From the NCBI RefSeq assembly GCF_000003815.2, contig NC_049983.1, forward strand, positions 10,669,482 to 10,733,481: a stretch of DNA of 64,000 nt, in the 5' to 3' direction. Below the pieces are notes generated by a model. The model had not been told where the DNA came from and did not search any database. It saw only the letters and a list, made by a program, of their open reading frames with translations. This document shows, piece by piece, positions 21,701 to 34,200 of the stretch. Each line of letters starts with the position of its first letter. The first letter of the stretch is position 1. Origin of the DNA: Branchiostoma floridae. Its lineage: Eukaryota > Chordata > Leptocardii > Amphioxiformes > Branchiostomatidae. A program made the translations under genes and the position numbers.

Positions 21701-24700
21701 GCAAAATCATGCCCGTTGGCTAATTGCATGAACATTCTCAAGAGAAAAGTAAATGGGTACTTAACACTAATGTAATATTTAATCAACTGTTATGTGCATC
21801 TAATATGTCTAATATTGGTTTAGGCAGTGGTTAATGAACTATCTCACTGCAAAATTGATGGGTTTTGTGATTTAAGTAAAAACGTAGTCTTTTGGTGATA
21901 TCCAGGATTACAAAAGCTCGATGACATTGACGTGACTGTTTGGAATAATCTGTTTTAGCAATTAAGTGTCAATGGTATCTATTTCATATGAAGTGTGGTT
22001 GGTAATCTTACCAGGTTTTTCCGCGTCATGCTGATGATTTTCGGGTATGGCCTGCTCCCACTCGGTTGTCCCAGGTACAGGTTGTACGTGCGGATGTTGA
22101 ACTGTCGGGCAGTCCTGGCCCTGACAGTGACGGTCCTGCCGACGGACCGTACTGTTGGCTGGGGCGGGTTCCATCGGGACGGACTGGGCCTCGTCTTACA
22201 CCCCGGGATGTTCTCACAAGCTGGAACATTGCAAGGAAGTTGCCAACTTCACAGAGCAGCCAAAGATATGTCAACGATAGTCGACATCAACACTGTATTT
22301 CAATAATGAAAAGGAATGTACATGTTTTCTGGTTCTAGCGGAACACGGAATGGACTTTCAGGTCACAAGTACGAGCTCTGCATACAAAACGCTTGTGTAT
22401 GAACAGTGAGAACAACTTCGAAGATAAAAAGAAGGCTTCTGAAATTTGTTTAAGCATGGATATACATATACATGTTGTTTGTCTGAGAACAAGGGAAAGT
22501 TTGAGTCCTACATAATTTTATCTGCTGAATTATCTCTTTGTCACATGTAATGGCAACCAACTGCAGTGCACAGTGTACCAGCCAATCTTGCCTTGAAGAA
22601 GAGGACAGACGGCCATCGAAACGTCGGCTTTTGAAAACCATGTGACTTACGTCTTTGTCACATCAGTTAATAATGACACCTAACTGCAGTACAAAGTGAA
22701 CCAGCCATTTATGCCCTGAAGAAGATAACAATGTTTGTGAATAAAGAACTTTGATGTGCTGACTTACATCTTGTCCTGTACCTCTGGATGAGCACACTGT
22801 CCTCATCCCCATCATCAGGCCTGCGTGCCGGGAGGGACCGGACCGTGATGCCGTACCTGGTATCCGGGCGGAGACCCCGTACCACGTGATTGAACCTCTT
22901 CTGTGGGACAAGTCCATACGTCAACTGTAAGGCTTATATCAGTACCACATACAGGCAGCACAAATTACAAAGCTGCATCAAGAGATCATTTTCTAAGTTG
23001 AACTTGAAAACCAAAGGAACAACAAACTGTAGGCTGAAAATCACAGGTATATCTGAAATGTAGTGTTGCTATTCTCTAATATTAGGACGTTACCAGTACC
23101 AGTGTCAATGATTCTATGTTAACCTTAGTGCGGGTGCTATCCTGGTCCATAATTTCCCTTCTTTCCAACATTTGGTATATGGGGGAAGGGCAATACGAGA
23201 GCTCCAGTAAAATACCTAGGATGGCAACAGGCTTACTTTTACAATCCATGACCAAGTTTATTGATTTGATTTATGGTCAAATTTGATTACAACGCATGAG
23301 GCACATGACAGCAATGTGATACCCAAACACGAGTCCGGATGGGTGGATCATATTTGCAGAAGGCGCCGGTGTGCTGACTCACGGTAGAACAGCTACTTAC
23401 ATGTACTCATTAAGACAACAACAAATGTTTGTGTTTCCTACGTGCACAGTTAAGCGCAATACGAATTAGAGGAAGTTCGAAGCAGAACTTAAGGAACTCA
23501 GTAAAAGCCAATACACACAATGATACGCCCTAAGGAGATTCCTGTTTTCTGTTTTTCTTTGTTGAATCTATTCACGGACTTGTTGCTATGTGTTTTGCTC
23601 CTGTTATGGATCTTTTATGTCAAAGGCTACAGTGGTTATAAGCCTCTTTGGTTGATGGGTGTTTTTGTTTGTTCAACTAACGACAACGTTTTACTACAGC
23701 AGGTGAATCATTGTGCCTGTCACAGATAAGCTGTTATTGTGCTTCAGGTAGAATTGACAAACATAACATTGCAAACATTCTTGACCCTTTGATATTTAGT
23801 CTTTCTTGTCACACAAATCGTAATGTGTGATTCTCTGTTGATAAAGATCGGGCGTCAAAGCAACGCATGGACCCCATTACATTGTACAGACCACTACATG
23901 CAAATGTTTATCACTGCACAACACGTCAGAACAAGACAGTTTTACACGACAGGAGTCTAATCTGTTGGTTTCGCCTATACTTCTACCGCTTAAAACTGAG
24001 TTTATTAACGGGTGCCTAAGATTTTTTTTAGCGGATGAAAGCGTCTTCTGCCCCGTCAAAACTCCAGTCAATCCAAGGTAGACTGGATTTTCAGGTTAAT
24101 TATGAATAGTCGTTATATAAATGTATTGTTTAGACATATATATGATTATATTTGACGAACAATTTTTGTGGGTTCATCATTTGTCCGATATATCTGTCCA
24201 TTCATTTGTATGTAGCCGGATCACACAGAAACAAAGGTTATGTCAAAGCAGGTGTAAAATTTATGATTATACATACCAAAAGGTATGCCACAAGTAATTT
24301 GAAAATTAAAAGAAAAACCCCTCACCTGATTATCTTCATGTGCCAAAGTAACATTAAAGCCCAGGATGATCTGATGACAGATGGATGAAGATGCCGGACT
24401 CATCTCGGCCACGAGTACTGTGAACCCTTTCAGACATCTGATGGCTAAAGAGGACAGTGGCACAAGATAACAAAAAACCATGTCACTGGATAAATTCTAT
24501 GAAGAACCAAACGTTTATCATAGCAGCCAATATATCTTTTATCAGATCGTTTACGAAAAGACAGTGGGTGCTATCTGAAACTTCTTACTATCAAGAGAAA
24601 TTTTGCAAATGCTTGAATAATTTTGTATTGCGTAGTGTCTAATTGACGTATCGAGAATGACAAAAAGCTATCATTTGATGTACATCCAACTACAATGATC

Positions 24701-27351
24701 TTGTTATAAGCTTTATTGATTCCACTATTCAGCGATATTATTTTCAAAACTGTTGATCAGTACGTACAGATCAATGGCTGAATTGTCTACAAAATATGCA
24801 AGACAGGCTTTTAATTACCTGATTAGTCATTAAACCAAAGGGACTATCATCTATATTTCTCTTAGACTCACTTATAAAACTGTCCCATCACAGATTGCAA
24901 ATTCCGGTACGTACCGTCTCCACTGGGTTGCCAGCTGATGTTGACTGCATCCTGTCTGTTACTGTTACTGTCTACCGGCGTTACATTCAGATTACGCGGT
25001 CCGGGCACAGACTCGTACACGGGGAGCATGTCAAATGGCCATGCCGTGCATTCTGGAAAATTCCATTAACATGGTGTATCAAGCCAAACACGGCAAAACA
25101 TGTTTGTTGTGTGTTGGTTCGAATAAAGTTGCTAAACGGGGAACATGCGGCTCCAGCGTCTTTTCTGAAGATGTGGCGTAAGTGTGAACGGTTGGGTTGA
25201 GGTTGTCCTTCTCCTCATACTCTACGTAAAACTAATATGAAAAGGACAACAGGCAAATAGACGTACCACCAGTTTTATTTCAAAATTGTAATATTTCTAA
25301 CAAAGAAGCCTTGGATTTCATCATTGCCTTTGCCAAGAAGGTTCTGTTTTCGGTTGAGCCATGGTGAAGTGCCTGTGGTGTGTGTGTACTGTATGCATGT
25401 TGACAGCATAACACGACATGCTATGGATGGATCTGCATGCTATTTTATTGTACAAAAGCGAAGTTTAAAGCTTGAATGTTTTCCCACCTCCTGATGATGG
25501 ATATCTCAGACAGACCTCCGTACAGTTCCCAGACGTCCCCAGACCACATATTCTATCTGAAGCAGGCTGAAGAACATCAACAGAGGTTAGTTCTTTAAAA
25601 TACATGGCCATCACAAGGGGTTTCAATAGAGGTCTCAACCTTACTCAGAAACAAGGGACACAGTTCGAATTTCGGGGTGCGAATTTCGGGGTATGAAGTG
25701 TATGGGGCTTTTATGAATACTCACTAAAGCTGAAATCATGTTGTGGTCATCACTTTGCAGGTGGCGCCAGCCATTTTGAAATCAATAGGTCAAAGGCATG
25801 GAAAATGCGATTATAATATAGCCGCTAAGTCTGTGTGAGTGGGTTCTTATGCCCCATGTGGTATGAAATCTGCGCATTCAAGAACATCGTCGACACTATT
25901 GACGAGGAATCAGTTCGTATTTCTAAGTGATTTAAATCAGGGCAAAGAGAGCCTTAAAGGTGACCCGCACACCTCTAGCAGCAGCTCAATTGCTCATGGT
26001 TTTCTTTCTCTCTCGCCTAACCTTACCGACTTCTATAACGGCGTGGCTTGTAAAGTAATGATCACAGACGCTTGGATTCTGGTGGACATTCAGCAAATGC
26101 TTCATACTTAACAACTTGCGATCCTTATGTCTTCGTAAGGCCGAGGACTTGTTTAACGTCCCTCGTAGTATAATAAATGTACGTTCAAAGTAAGAGTAAA
26201 ACTGGCGAAGGTTATGTGATTTTAAAAGCTTATCATGTTGCATGTTAATTTCAAAGACTGGCACAAATATTTGTAGTTCTTGGTCATATTAACAGACAGG
26301 TGGTTTACACCTGTTTTGCCTCCCTCAAAGTAAATCCGAGCATTAATATGACTGACGACTGAGCAAGGCTGCATTCTTGGGGGACCAAAAAGGCATTTAC
26401 CAACACAGATGAACTTCTATACAAAGAAGACATTGTGCAGTAAATCAGCAGCATGAAACCAGCTACACATGTACTTTCAAATCCGCTGTATGAAACTAGT
26501 CATACTTTCTTATCCACCGTGTGAAACCAGTGATACTTTCAAATCCACAGCCATTATCTTGAAAGGCTTTAGGAGTGGAGTTTGAACACAATCCGTTAAT
26601 CATGGAAGCCGTTGTTGGGAAAAATAGTGATCTTTCATGAGTGACTGACATTAGACTAGTGCTCCACAATATTGACCACAATGTCTTTATATGATTTTTT
26701 TGGTGACTGTTTTGCTATGGGTAACATGGTACCTTCTGCAAGTAGCAGCTGGTATATGCAGCTGCAGCAAGACGCAGTAGCGGCTGCGTGCATAGGTCCA
26801 ATCTTCATACGTGCGTTTTAGTTCAGAGACACGGAAATATCCTTATAGATACGGCTTAGCATCCGTTGAAAATCCTAATTTGGGATTTCGTTGGGATCCA
26901 AACATTCCGGATCGCTGAAAATCTAAATTTCGAGTATTCTACGGATTCAAGTTGGATCCGTCTGTATCGATCCGCCTGTATCTGGTTGAAATATCTCGTA
27001 TTTTGCTGTATTTTTTAAATTTTCGCGCAAAGGTTGTATTTCTAAATAGGCCTTTGTTCATCCATTTGAACTATGTCGTATCAAGCATTTCCGTTATCGT
27101 CACGAAGGACCAGTTCCAAGTATTTCAGACTTCCTTCTCAGAATGCTTCAGCTGCCAAGGGAAGTGAGACTATCAGTTCTCAAAGGAGTAGTTCAAAAAT
27201 AAAAAGGCCGGAGGAATTGATAGTTGCGTTTCCTCACGAAGTGCTACTGCAGCTGATATAAACTCACCTGGGAACAGAGCGCCTGACAGAATTCTTGCCG
27301 GGATTCCCGAGCCTGTGCCGGGGCGAGAAGGAGCAACAGCAGGGCCAACAT
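18550..27351 (-). CDS. IL-17-receptor-like secreted protein with basic tail
   Basis: Fourteen exons join in phase (1692 nt, 563 aa): 27268-27351, 25488-25566, 24915-25052, 24326-24444, 22768-22900, 22012-22220, 21452-21526, 21099-21156, 20765-20910, 20445-20510, 20234-20291, 19646-19935, 19237-19308, 18550-18714. Residues 1-14 are a signal peptide (MLALLLLLLAPAQA). The rest is an ectodomain of fibronectin-like modules, each made of three exons and starting with DWIP or DWVP in the later modules. It matches the ectodomain of the receptor at 31239-42320 exon by exon. Exon 12 carries a Gly/Arg/Lys-rich insertion at about residues 409-446. The last exon starts like the paralogue's (VSAPYDDAQR), then runs into an arginine-rich tail (about 528-558) and a stop. 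No transmembrane helix or SEFIR domain follows. Inferred role: soluble IL-17-family decoy or carrier held by heparan sulfate. Confidence 0.85.
18862..19045 (+). mobile_element. tRNA-derived SINE (partial)
   Basis: GCGAAACGGCTAGTGCGTTGG and TCCTGAGTTCGGTACTC resemble tRNA A- and B-box regions. A CCATGCC triplet and a degenerate tail follow. It lies in the last intron of the secreted receptor gene. Confidence 0.6.
22555..22762 (+). repeat. two tandem copies of an interspersed-element end
   Basis: AACTGCAGTGCACAGTG...CCAGCCA...CCTTGAAGAAGA (22559-22605) and AACTGCAGTACAAAGTG...CCAGCCA...CCCTGAAGAAGA (22682-22725) are the same sequence about 122 bases apart. The ATCGAAACGTCGGC phrase is typical of metazoan retroelement 3' ends. 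It lies in the intron before exon 6 of the secreted receptor gene. Confidence 0.55.
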
Positions 27352-27387
27352 GTTGGGTTGTACAAGAAAGGGGAATACCGTACTGAT

Positions 27388-27434
27388 CTTTATAGTACAG
27401 CAGGTACTGTTGGGTACTACAGAGGGGAAGTCCC
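27388..27434 (-). promoter_or_regulatory. TATA-like box and kappaB site upstream of the secreted receptor
   Basis: On the minus strand GGGACTTCCC (27425-27434) fits the NF-kappaB consensus GGGRNNYYCC exactly. It is followed about 30 bases downstream by TATAAAG (27388-27394). The predicted ATG is at 27351, a spacing compatible with a start site near 27362 and a very short 5' leader. The arrangement is seen in the sequence; NF-kappaB control is inference. Confidence 0.5.
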
Positions 27435-27639
27435 TCACATTCTTCCTTAATTCTCGGTAGGTAACACATAAAAGAGGTAAATTGTTTGCTTTTTTGCTTA
27501 AGACCAGGCGTAAATGGCCACCGATCCCAAACGTTGGTTTCCTATTGGCTCTTATTTGGAAATTTAGAGCTCGCTGTATGGTGTACGCATGCGGTTCCTC
27601 CATCAGTGATTAGTGAGTCATTTTGAAAGAGAGGAAACA

Positions 27640-29430
27640 GAAGTGTAGGTAACAAGGCCCCGTCGACCCGATACTTGATTCGATGGCACATTCTGTCCGA
27701 AGGAAGAGTTCTGCAAATTTACGGATGAGTTGCAATGCCTTTCTCATACCTGGCAGCTCAGTTATCAATTTGTAGTGGAAATGTACTATACATCAGCGGG
27801 ACACGTGATGCAGCTTCTGTTATATCAAGGGTAAGTATAACCAAAGATCGTACATTTGAAGCGTGGCTTCTTTAGTGAATATTGTGCTATATTAGAAGCT
27901 CGGTCATGAATTGGGAGAAGACATTGTTTGCCAAGGGAGTGTAAAGCAGGACGTCAATCTTCCAAGAACTCATGTCAAATTGGCCATATCTTTCCCGATA
28001 GAGCGCACTAGATTATGATTGCTCAGTATTCGTGTCTCTTGATATATATACCATAACGCTTTCTTTCCTGACTGTTTTGAATTTGTTCCTTACAGACATC
28101 TTTGTAACTGTTTCCGCCATTTCTCTATGGAATTACATTTGGCCGCAGCAAACATTGGTGAGAAAGATGAGTTCTTCAATCTGATACTGATGGAATGTCT
28201 GCACATCATCATTTGATGGTTGGTATTGATTATCGTATCACGTGGAAAGAAATCGGTGAAGAATTATATGTATGTCTTCTTCTTCTTTACAGTCGAGCAA
28301 AGACATTATATTGTTGTTACTAATACATCATCTTACCGGGATTTCCCCACAGTCGTACCTGCAATTGACACAGGGAAGTTTTTCTAAGCTTAATGATAAC
28401 ACACGAAGAAGACAACCAGTTTATCACCAGAAAGGGCGTAAGATGTAACTTCTCCATTTTGTTGGTCAACGACCGTCAGATCGACCCTAGATCGTTGACC
28501 TGTAGCAAGTCTCAAACTAAGAGAGGACGCGTCGCTTCTACACATTTAAATCATGGTACATGTCCATACTAGCAAGCATCAATTTACAATCGGAGAGCTC
28601 TTTTATGAGGGGTCAGTTTATTAGATTTTTAGATTTGTTTCTCATGGTGTAACACACCAGCTTTAACATTATATTCGGATAGATTTGTTTCATCAACTCA
28701 AACTAGGAAGCACCCCTTTTCTTTGCGATAAGCGTAGCGGGATCCTTAACGTGCTCGATGTGGCTCTTCTCAAACACAGAACCTCCATTAACGTCCTATC
28801 CGAGAGATCTCCGTAGCCGAAATTACTCCCGAGTGAAGTGGAAGAATTCGCTCAAGTGCCTCTCCCAAGGGCACAACGTCGGTGACATATCAGAGGACTC
28901 GTACCCAGGACCTTTGGGTTTTGGGCAAAACAACCTAACAGTTACGCCCAAAGCGACAACTCTAAATACCTGAGTGTCTGTCCGTAACATTTTTGACATT
29001 TAGTTGCTGGTAAATACCAACATGACGTAAAATTACAGTCATGGATAACTTCTCATTTTAGCCTTCTCAGTAGCCCTCAGAGGGAAACGAGAAGTACACA
29101 GATGGCGTCCGTACACAATGGGAAGGGAACTTCGTGGGTGTAGAGTGCTAACATTTTAACGCCCTTCCGGTCATATATAGTCGTTCATATATTGATATGC
29201 CATTCTCAGAAATATAAAAAAAGAACGATAGGCAAAAAACTGGGTAATGGCTTCTTTGCCTGGCCCTTTCTGCTGAATTTCCTTTCAGCAACTGGAGTGT
29301 AGCCGAAGTAGAAAGGAGTGGGACTTCTGGATCATATTTGGTTTGAAACATTGAAGTAGATTAAATCATTTAGTAATGCTAGGCAGCGATCAATCAGAAA
29401 CTATTGAACGACCAAAATTGGAATCTTTGA
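27640..29430. other. intergenic between the two receptor genes; no further gene seen
   Basis: Between the secreted receptor promoter and the signalling receptor's 3' end, I see only SINE and retroelement debris and low-complexity DNA. No additional ectodomain, SEFIR or ligand exon was recognised. Confidence 0.55.
28740..28975 (-). mobile_element. SINE of the 5010/53035 family, reverse orientation
   Basis: The reverse complement contains CCCTTGGGAGAGGCACTTGA, CTTCACTCGGG, CGGATAGGAC and AGGTTCTGTGTTTGAG. These match the tail of the copy at 53035-53320. Confidence 0.7.
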
Positions 29431-29439
29431 CTTAAGAGT

Positions 29440-29552
29440 CATGGCCATCCGTGCCACCAGCACGCCCAGCCGGATGATGATGATGATAACTTAAAAATTG
29501 GTGTATAATTAATGAATCTCTTTTTTTTCTCTCTCTCTCTTATACACACGCA

Positions 29553-29600
<48 letters not shown>

Positions 29601-29606
29601 CACACA

Positions 29607-29651
<45 letters not shown>

Positions 29652-29655
29652 ACAA
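29440..29655 (+). repeat. retroelement tail followed by a CT/CA microsatellite
   Basis: GCACGCCCAGCCGGATGATG continues as an ATG-repeat tail, the same style of 3' end as the LINE fragment at 277. From 29521 a T-rich and CT run passes into a CA repeat of about 90 bases with a few interruptions. Confidence 0.7.
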
Positions 29656-29659
29656 ACAA

Positions 29660-31070
29660 CGCAAAAACAAATCGTTCTCTATGTACGATGATCGTTGGTA
29701 GCTCAGAAGTCACACTAGTCTCTATTATGGAAAGTGTGTGTTGGTGTCACAAATGAATTATCCATCCGAAAGAATTTCTAAACTGTTCATGGACGTATTC
29801 ATATTGAGCTATAGAGTCCATTCCGAGACACCATGAGGGTTTTTAGACAATAATTGTAATAAGTTGTAATTATTTTGAATAAAAGAATATCTAAGCTCCA
29901 ACAATCATAATTTTTTCAAAAATATTAATATGGAATTTTGAATCTATTTGAATTCCTTTGAATACTTTGGAAACATTTTGAAAGAGATCTCACAAAAATC
30001 TCTTTGTTTACAATAATTTTCAAACATCTGCAGGATTCTTTCACTTTTAGAAATATTTACAAAAAATGGTAAACCTTGCCAAATGGTAGAATTAATTTAT
30101 TGCCCCATAAAAGTTAGCCCCTTTTGTCTGCCTGGTCTATTTTTAGATTTCACTGATGGGCACTGATGGGTCCTTTGTGGTAGGCCATTGACATGACACC
30201 CAACCATACTTTGCAAGGATGTGTGAATTGCTTTCTTCCCACCCCACTGACCCAATATTACAAAAAATGGTAGAAAATGGTAAATAATGGCAAAATGCTG
30301 TTACCATTGTTTACAAACTGTTATAAGTGTTCTGTTCCACATCGTGAATATTTCAAAGGTTTTACAGACCGGGGAAAATATTTAGAAAGTTCAAATAGCA
30401 TTAGAAATATTTCAAAAGTATAAAATCTCCTGGACATATAATTGAAAACAATTGAAAACATTTGTAAATGATGACAATTGCAACCCTCGTGGTGACTCGG
30501 AATCGACTCTAGAGACAGAACAATAACCGCATGTTATTTTTTCAATCTTTTATTGCACCCTTTAGTAAAGGCAGTGAGAGGCTTATCACTATTCATACAT
30601 GGGCTTGATTCCGTTTATATAACAATCCAAGCGTAATTCAATACGATAACACTGATATCGTTCTTGTACTGGCGGATTTCAAATTGATAACTACTCTTTG
30701 CTCTAAATCATCAACACCAAATGGTACAGAAAAACTCACATTTAAAATTGTAAAGTGTTCTTGAAACTACTCTGAGTATGTCAACACAGGATAAAATGAA
30801 TCACCAAATTGTAAAATAGCGAAGCGATTGTCATGATAGCTGCTCGAATAGTTTGTGCTTGTAATTTGACAAGAATCTTTAAAACATATCATCTTCATCC
30901 CATAGCTTTCGTTGAAAAATATTTTTTAAGCTTCGTCAAAGCGATTAATACTTTTGCGGTATATTGTACAATACACGGCATTGTTATTGCTTAGCAGATA
31001 TAAGCTATAATTAAGAACAATCTGCAAAGGCTAAATTTGCTAATGTATACTTTTTCAACACTGAAAACTA
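29660..31070. other. AT-rich intergenic, no gene
   Basis: Low-complexity sequence with recurring AAATGGTA phrases around 30060-30300. TTTATT at 30548-30553 and 31075-31080 gives AATAAA on the minus strand. Confidence 0.5.
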
Positions 31071-31074
31071 AATT

Positions 31075-31080
31075 TTTATT
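31075..31080 (-). terminator. candidate polyadenylation signal for the signalling receptor
   Basis: AATAAA on the minus strand, about 160 bases past the TGA at 31239-31241. A second AATAAA is near 30548, so alternative 3' ends are possible. Confidence 0.5.
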
Positions 31081-31238
31081 GATTCAAATTTTTTTTTGTT
31101 ATTTCAGGCTCAATGATTCATAGACTCATACATACATCTAACCAAAGCATCGACAATATCTACAGTACAGGCATCTACAAGCAGCACTCATATATACATT
31201 AGACTTATTCTGTTACTTAGTCTAGGATATAATTCCCT

Positions 31239-34200
31239 TCAAAACCTAGTTTCTCTGTAAGACTGCCCGCTGTCCTTCTCCATATACCTTAACTGTGAAT
31301 CTCTGTTTAACTGAGACAACTGGTCCATAATGTTAAAGTTACTGGAGGGAGGAGGTAACTTTGGTAATCCCCCGTTCAGAGGAGGAGACTCGGCCCGGGG
31401 TAAACCCGAAGGTGGCCCGGGCGGAGGACATTGTAAGTACGGTCGGGAGGGGGAAGACACCGTGGCGTGGGAAGGGGAAGTTTCTACCATTGGGCCTACT
31501 TGAAGGGATGGATACTGACCGGCTGTATGATGTCCCCCTTCTGTAAAATGTAATCTTCCGTTCGCTCTGTTAGCATCTGACGTGTCTGTCTCGTGACGCA
31601 CTGACTGTTCTTCACTTGGGAGAGGACGTCTCTGGGAATAGGACGCATGGCCTGCATACGGGAAGTGTCGGAATGGATACGGAGGGAAATTTGGGGAAAC
31701 TACTTCCACTTTATTCTGGGAAGAGTGATACCCAGTGTCGTGAGCCGAGAACGCAGGTACTTGGTCTGTATTATCAAACGAAAGGCTCTGTTCTTGGGGG
31801 ACCTGGTCTGGTGTTTTAAAACTCGTTTGGACACAACCTTCTATATGTTGAAAATGATCAGCTCGATGCCCAGCAATAGTTCTATAGTCGTCAACTTCAA
31901 AATCCCCCAGATTGCCCATCCCAATATGGGTAGAATTCATTTCTACTGCATGGTGTGCATGAGCATATGTGCGATTCGTCGGAACGTCAGCTATAGACCC
32001 ACCCTCTCCTATAACGGCTACCCCGGTTGAACCTTCAGTGCCATGCACTGGAAGGGAACTGACATTAGCTGAGCAGGCATCGGCATTGTACATACAGGCA
32101 GTTGGTGAAAGTTGGCCATATCTATCGTCAAGGTAATTGTTAAACTGGGATATTTCATCTAGATTGACTGAATCCAGAGACGCACTCTGAGTATCCCCTT
32201 CTATCGCATACTCCCCCTCCATTAAAGACTCTAAGCTTGAACCACGTGGTAGCTGGTCAGGGGTGTTTGGGACACTAAGGCCCATCCCATCACCACCCTC
32301 GGGACTACCCAGGACGGCAGCGTTACGTGAGAGGGCGGCCTGGAGGTTGCGTTTGCATGCCATCACGTCGTTTCCCTGCTCCCCGATTCTGATCGTCAGA
32401 GACTCGGGGTTGAGTTGATATCTGTAGAGGGGAGAGAAATAAATTCATCTTCTGTCCTTTCCGTGAACAAAACATTAGCAACATCAAGCATGGAATATGC
32501 GGAATGTAAATAGATGAAGAGAGCTATCAGGATGATGACTGAACAAAAAACCATCAAGTCAATAAAACACTCATAAATTGAAAATAACCAACTAATTGGT
32601 CTTGCAGTCAATCATCGAAATAGAAAGGATCTGTCTACACGTATTTGGTGTCGTGTTGGCGCAGTGGTTAGATTGTTTGGTCCCGAATCCAGAGGTCCTG
32701 GGTTCGAGTCATCTGACGTGCCACCGATACTGTGCCATTGGAAAATGCACTTTATACGACTTTTCTCACTCCACCCAGGTGCAAAAATGGGACCCTGTCT
32801 TTGGTTGTGCAGCTAAAAGGTGCTGGAAGGAGAGGGATGGGCACCGCATTACAGTACCGTACCCTAGACACAATGGATAGCAACCCACTGCCCCCTATGG
32901 CCCCAGAAGGCCATACCTTTATTTTAACCTATCCATCAAACACATCTTACCTCTCAAACTTGTGAAAATGACAGAACAGGTCCACGACGGCATCGTCAAA
33001 GTCTGGGTCTCGCGCCTTGATCTTGTAGTGCCGAGCAGTGCCCAGGACCTGCGGGACGGTGTGTTTACCGCTGTACTCGAAGCGGACAGTCAGGCACTTG
33101 TGGTGTTGGGTGGCGAGGTCGGTGGAGAGCTTCTCTCCCAGGATGCGGACACAGTGTGTGTATATGGGGTCCGGCTGGGCTTCTTCGCCGTCACCTGATG
33201 AAAAAAAAACAGAATTGTAAGGAAGACGATTTTCAATTTTCCTTAAAGCATATTTGGTGTAAAATCTGTCTTTTAGTGAAAAATGAGATAGAGGGGTACT
33301 ATCTCATTTTTCACTCGCGATCGTACAGTACTAGTAGACTGTTAATGACATACCTATGCAGACATGATTTAGTACAACTTATACAATTATGACGTTTTCC
33401 ACCTAAACGTCCTTCATAACTTAGTAAATGTGATAAATAATCAGGTCTAAAAATCTAGGCACCAGAAAATAGTTCTGGTATTCAGTGATGCCCAGTGATA
33501 CGATTTCTATGATATTCAAACAGATAGTGCTGTGTCCATGTTCTTCAAAAGATGTCATATATTCACGAATCATACGCGTTGTCAAGTTGAGAATAATCTT
33601 AAACACATGCACACTGAATGTGCGAAAAGGAACGAAAAGGAACGTTTTCTTACCAGTGTTGTTGGGTGGACAGACGACCACCGTATAGTCGGCAGCTTCT
33701 ATCTTGTCTATGTACCACTGTGCCGCTCCCACAAGGTCCACCTCCCTCTGACTGGTCAGCTCCGTGATGACGTCACAGTACAGCCCCGTTTGCAGGAGCT
33801 TCGCAAAGTGGTGGACGGCTCCATTTGGACCCCCGTGAGAGGGGGGATTCTTTGTGGAGATCACCAAGACTTTTTTGGCTTCTGTATGCATAGTAATATG
33901 AGGGTAAGTCCGACAACAGTAAAGAAAAAAGAAGAAGAAAGTGAACTAAGTAGGTGTTGGGACTTGAAGTTGAAGTTGAAATTGAAATATGTCATTTCAG
34001 CCGGACGTTTCCAAAGAAGAAAACAACAGCGACCAAGATAGCCAAACCTCACACCTTTAATTTCGGGTACTCCGCTGGGCTTTCGACCTGGAATAAGCCC
34101 TTTAATGATGCCAGTAAATGATGCAGACTTCTTGTCGACCATCCTCTTTACGTACATGATGACGAGAATCAGGATAAGGCAGAATCCACCGACGATACCA

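Noticed and set aside
21962-22306. Overlapping frames of 70-103 codons on both strands
   Set aside because: Shadows of exon 6 (22012-22220) of the secreted receptor. The correct frame aligns with exon 7 of the paralogue (RTVTVRARTARQ versus RQIFIRAKTKTTQ).
29439-29651. 70-codon frame of alternating Cys-Val
   Set aside because: Translation of a CA/GT microsatellite.
31361-32030. Plus-strand frames of 61-127 codons
   Set aside because: Antisense shadows of the large terminal exon of the IL-17 receptor (31239-32421, minus).
33532-34041. 169-codon plus-strand frame
   Set aside because: Antisense to the SEFIR exon at 33654-33881 and its flanking introns.
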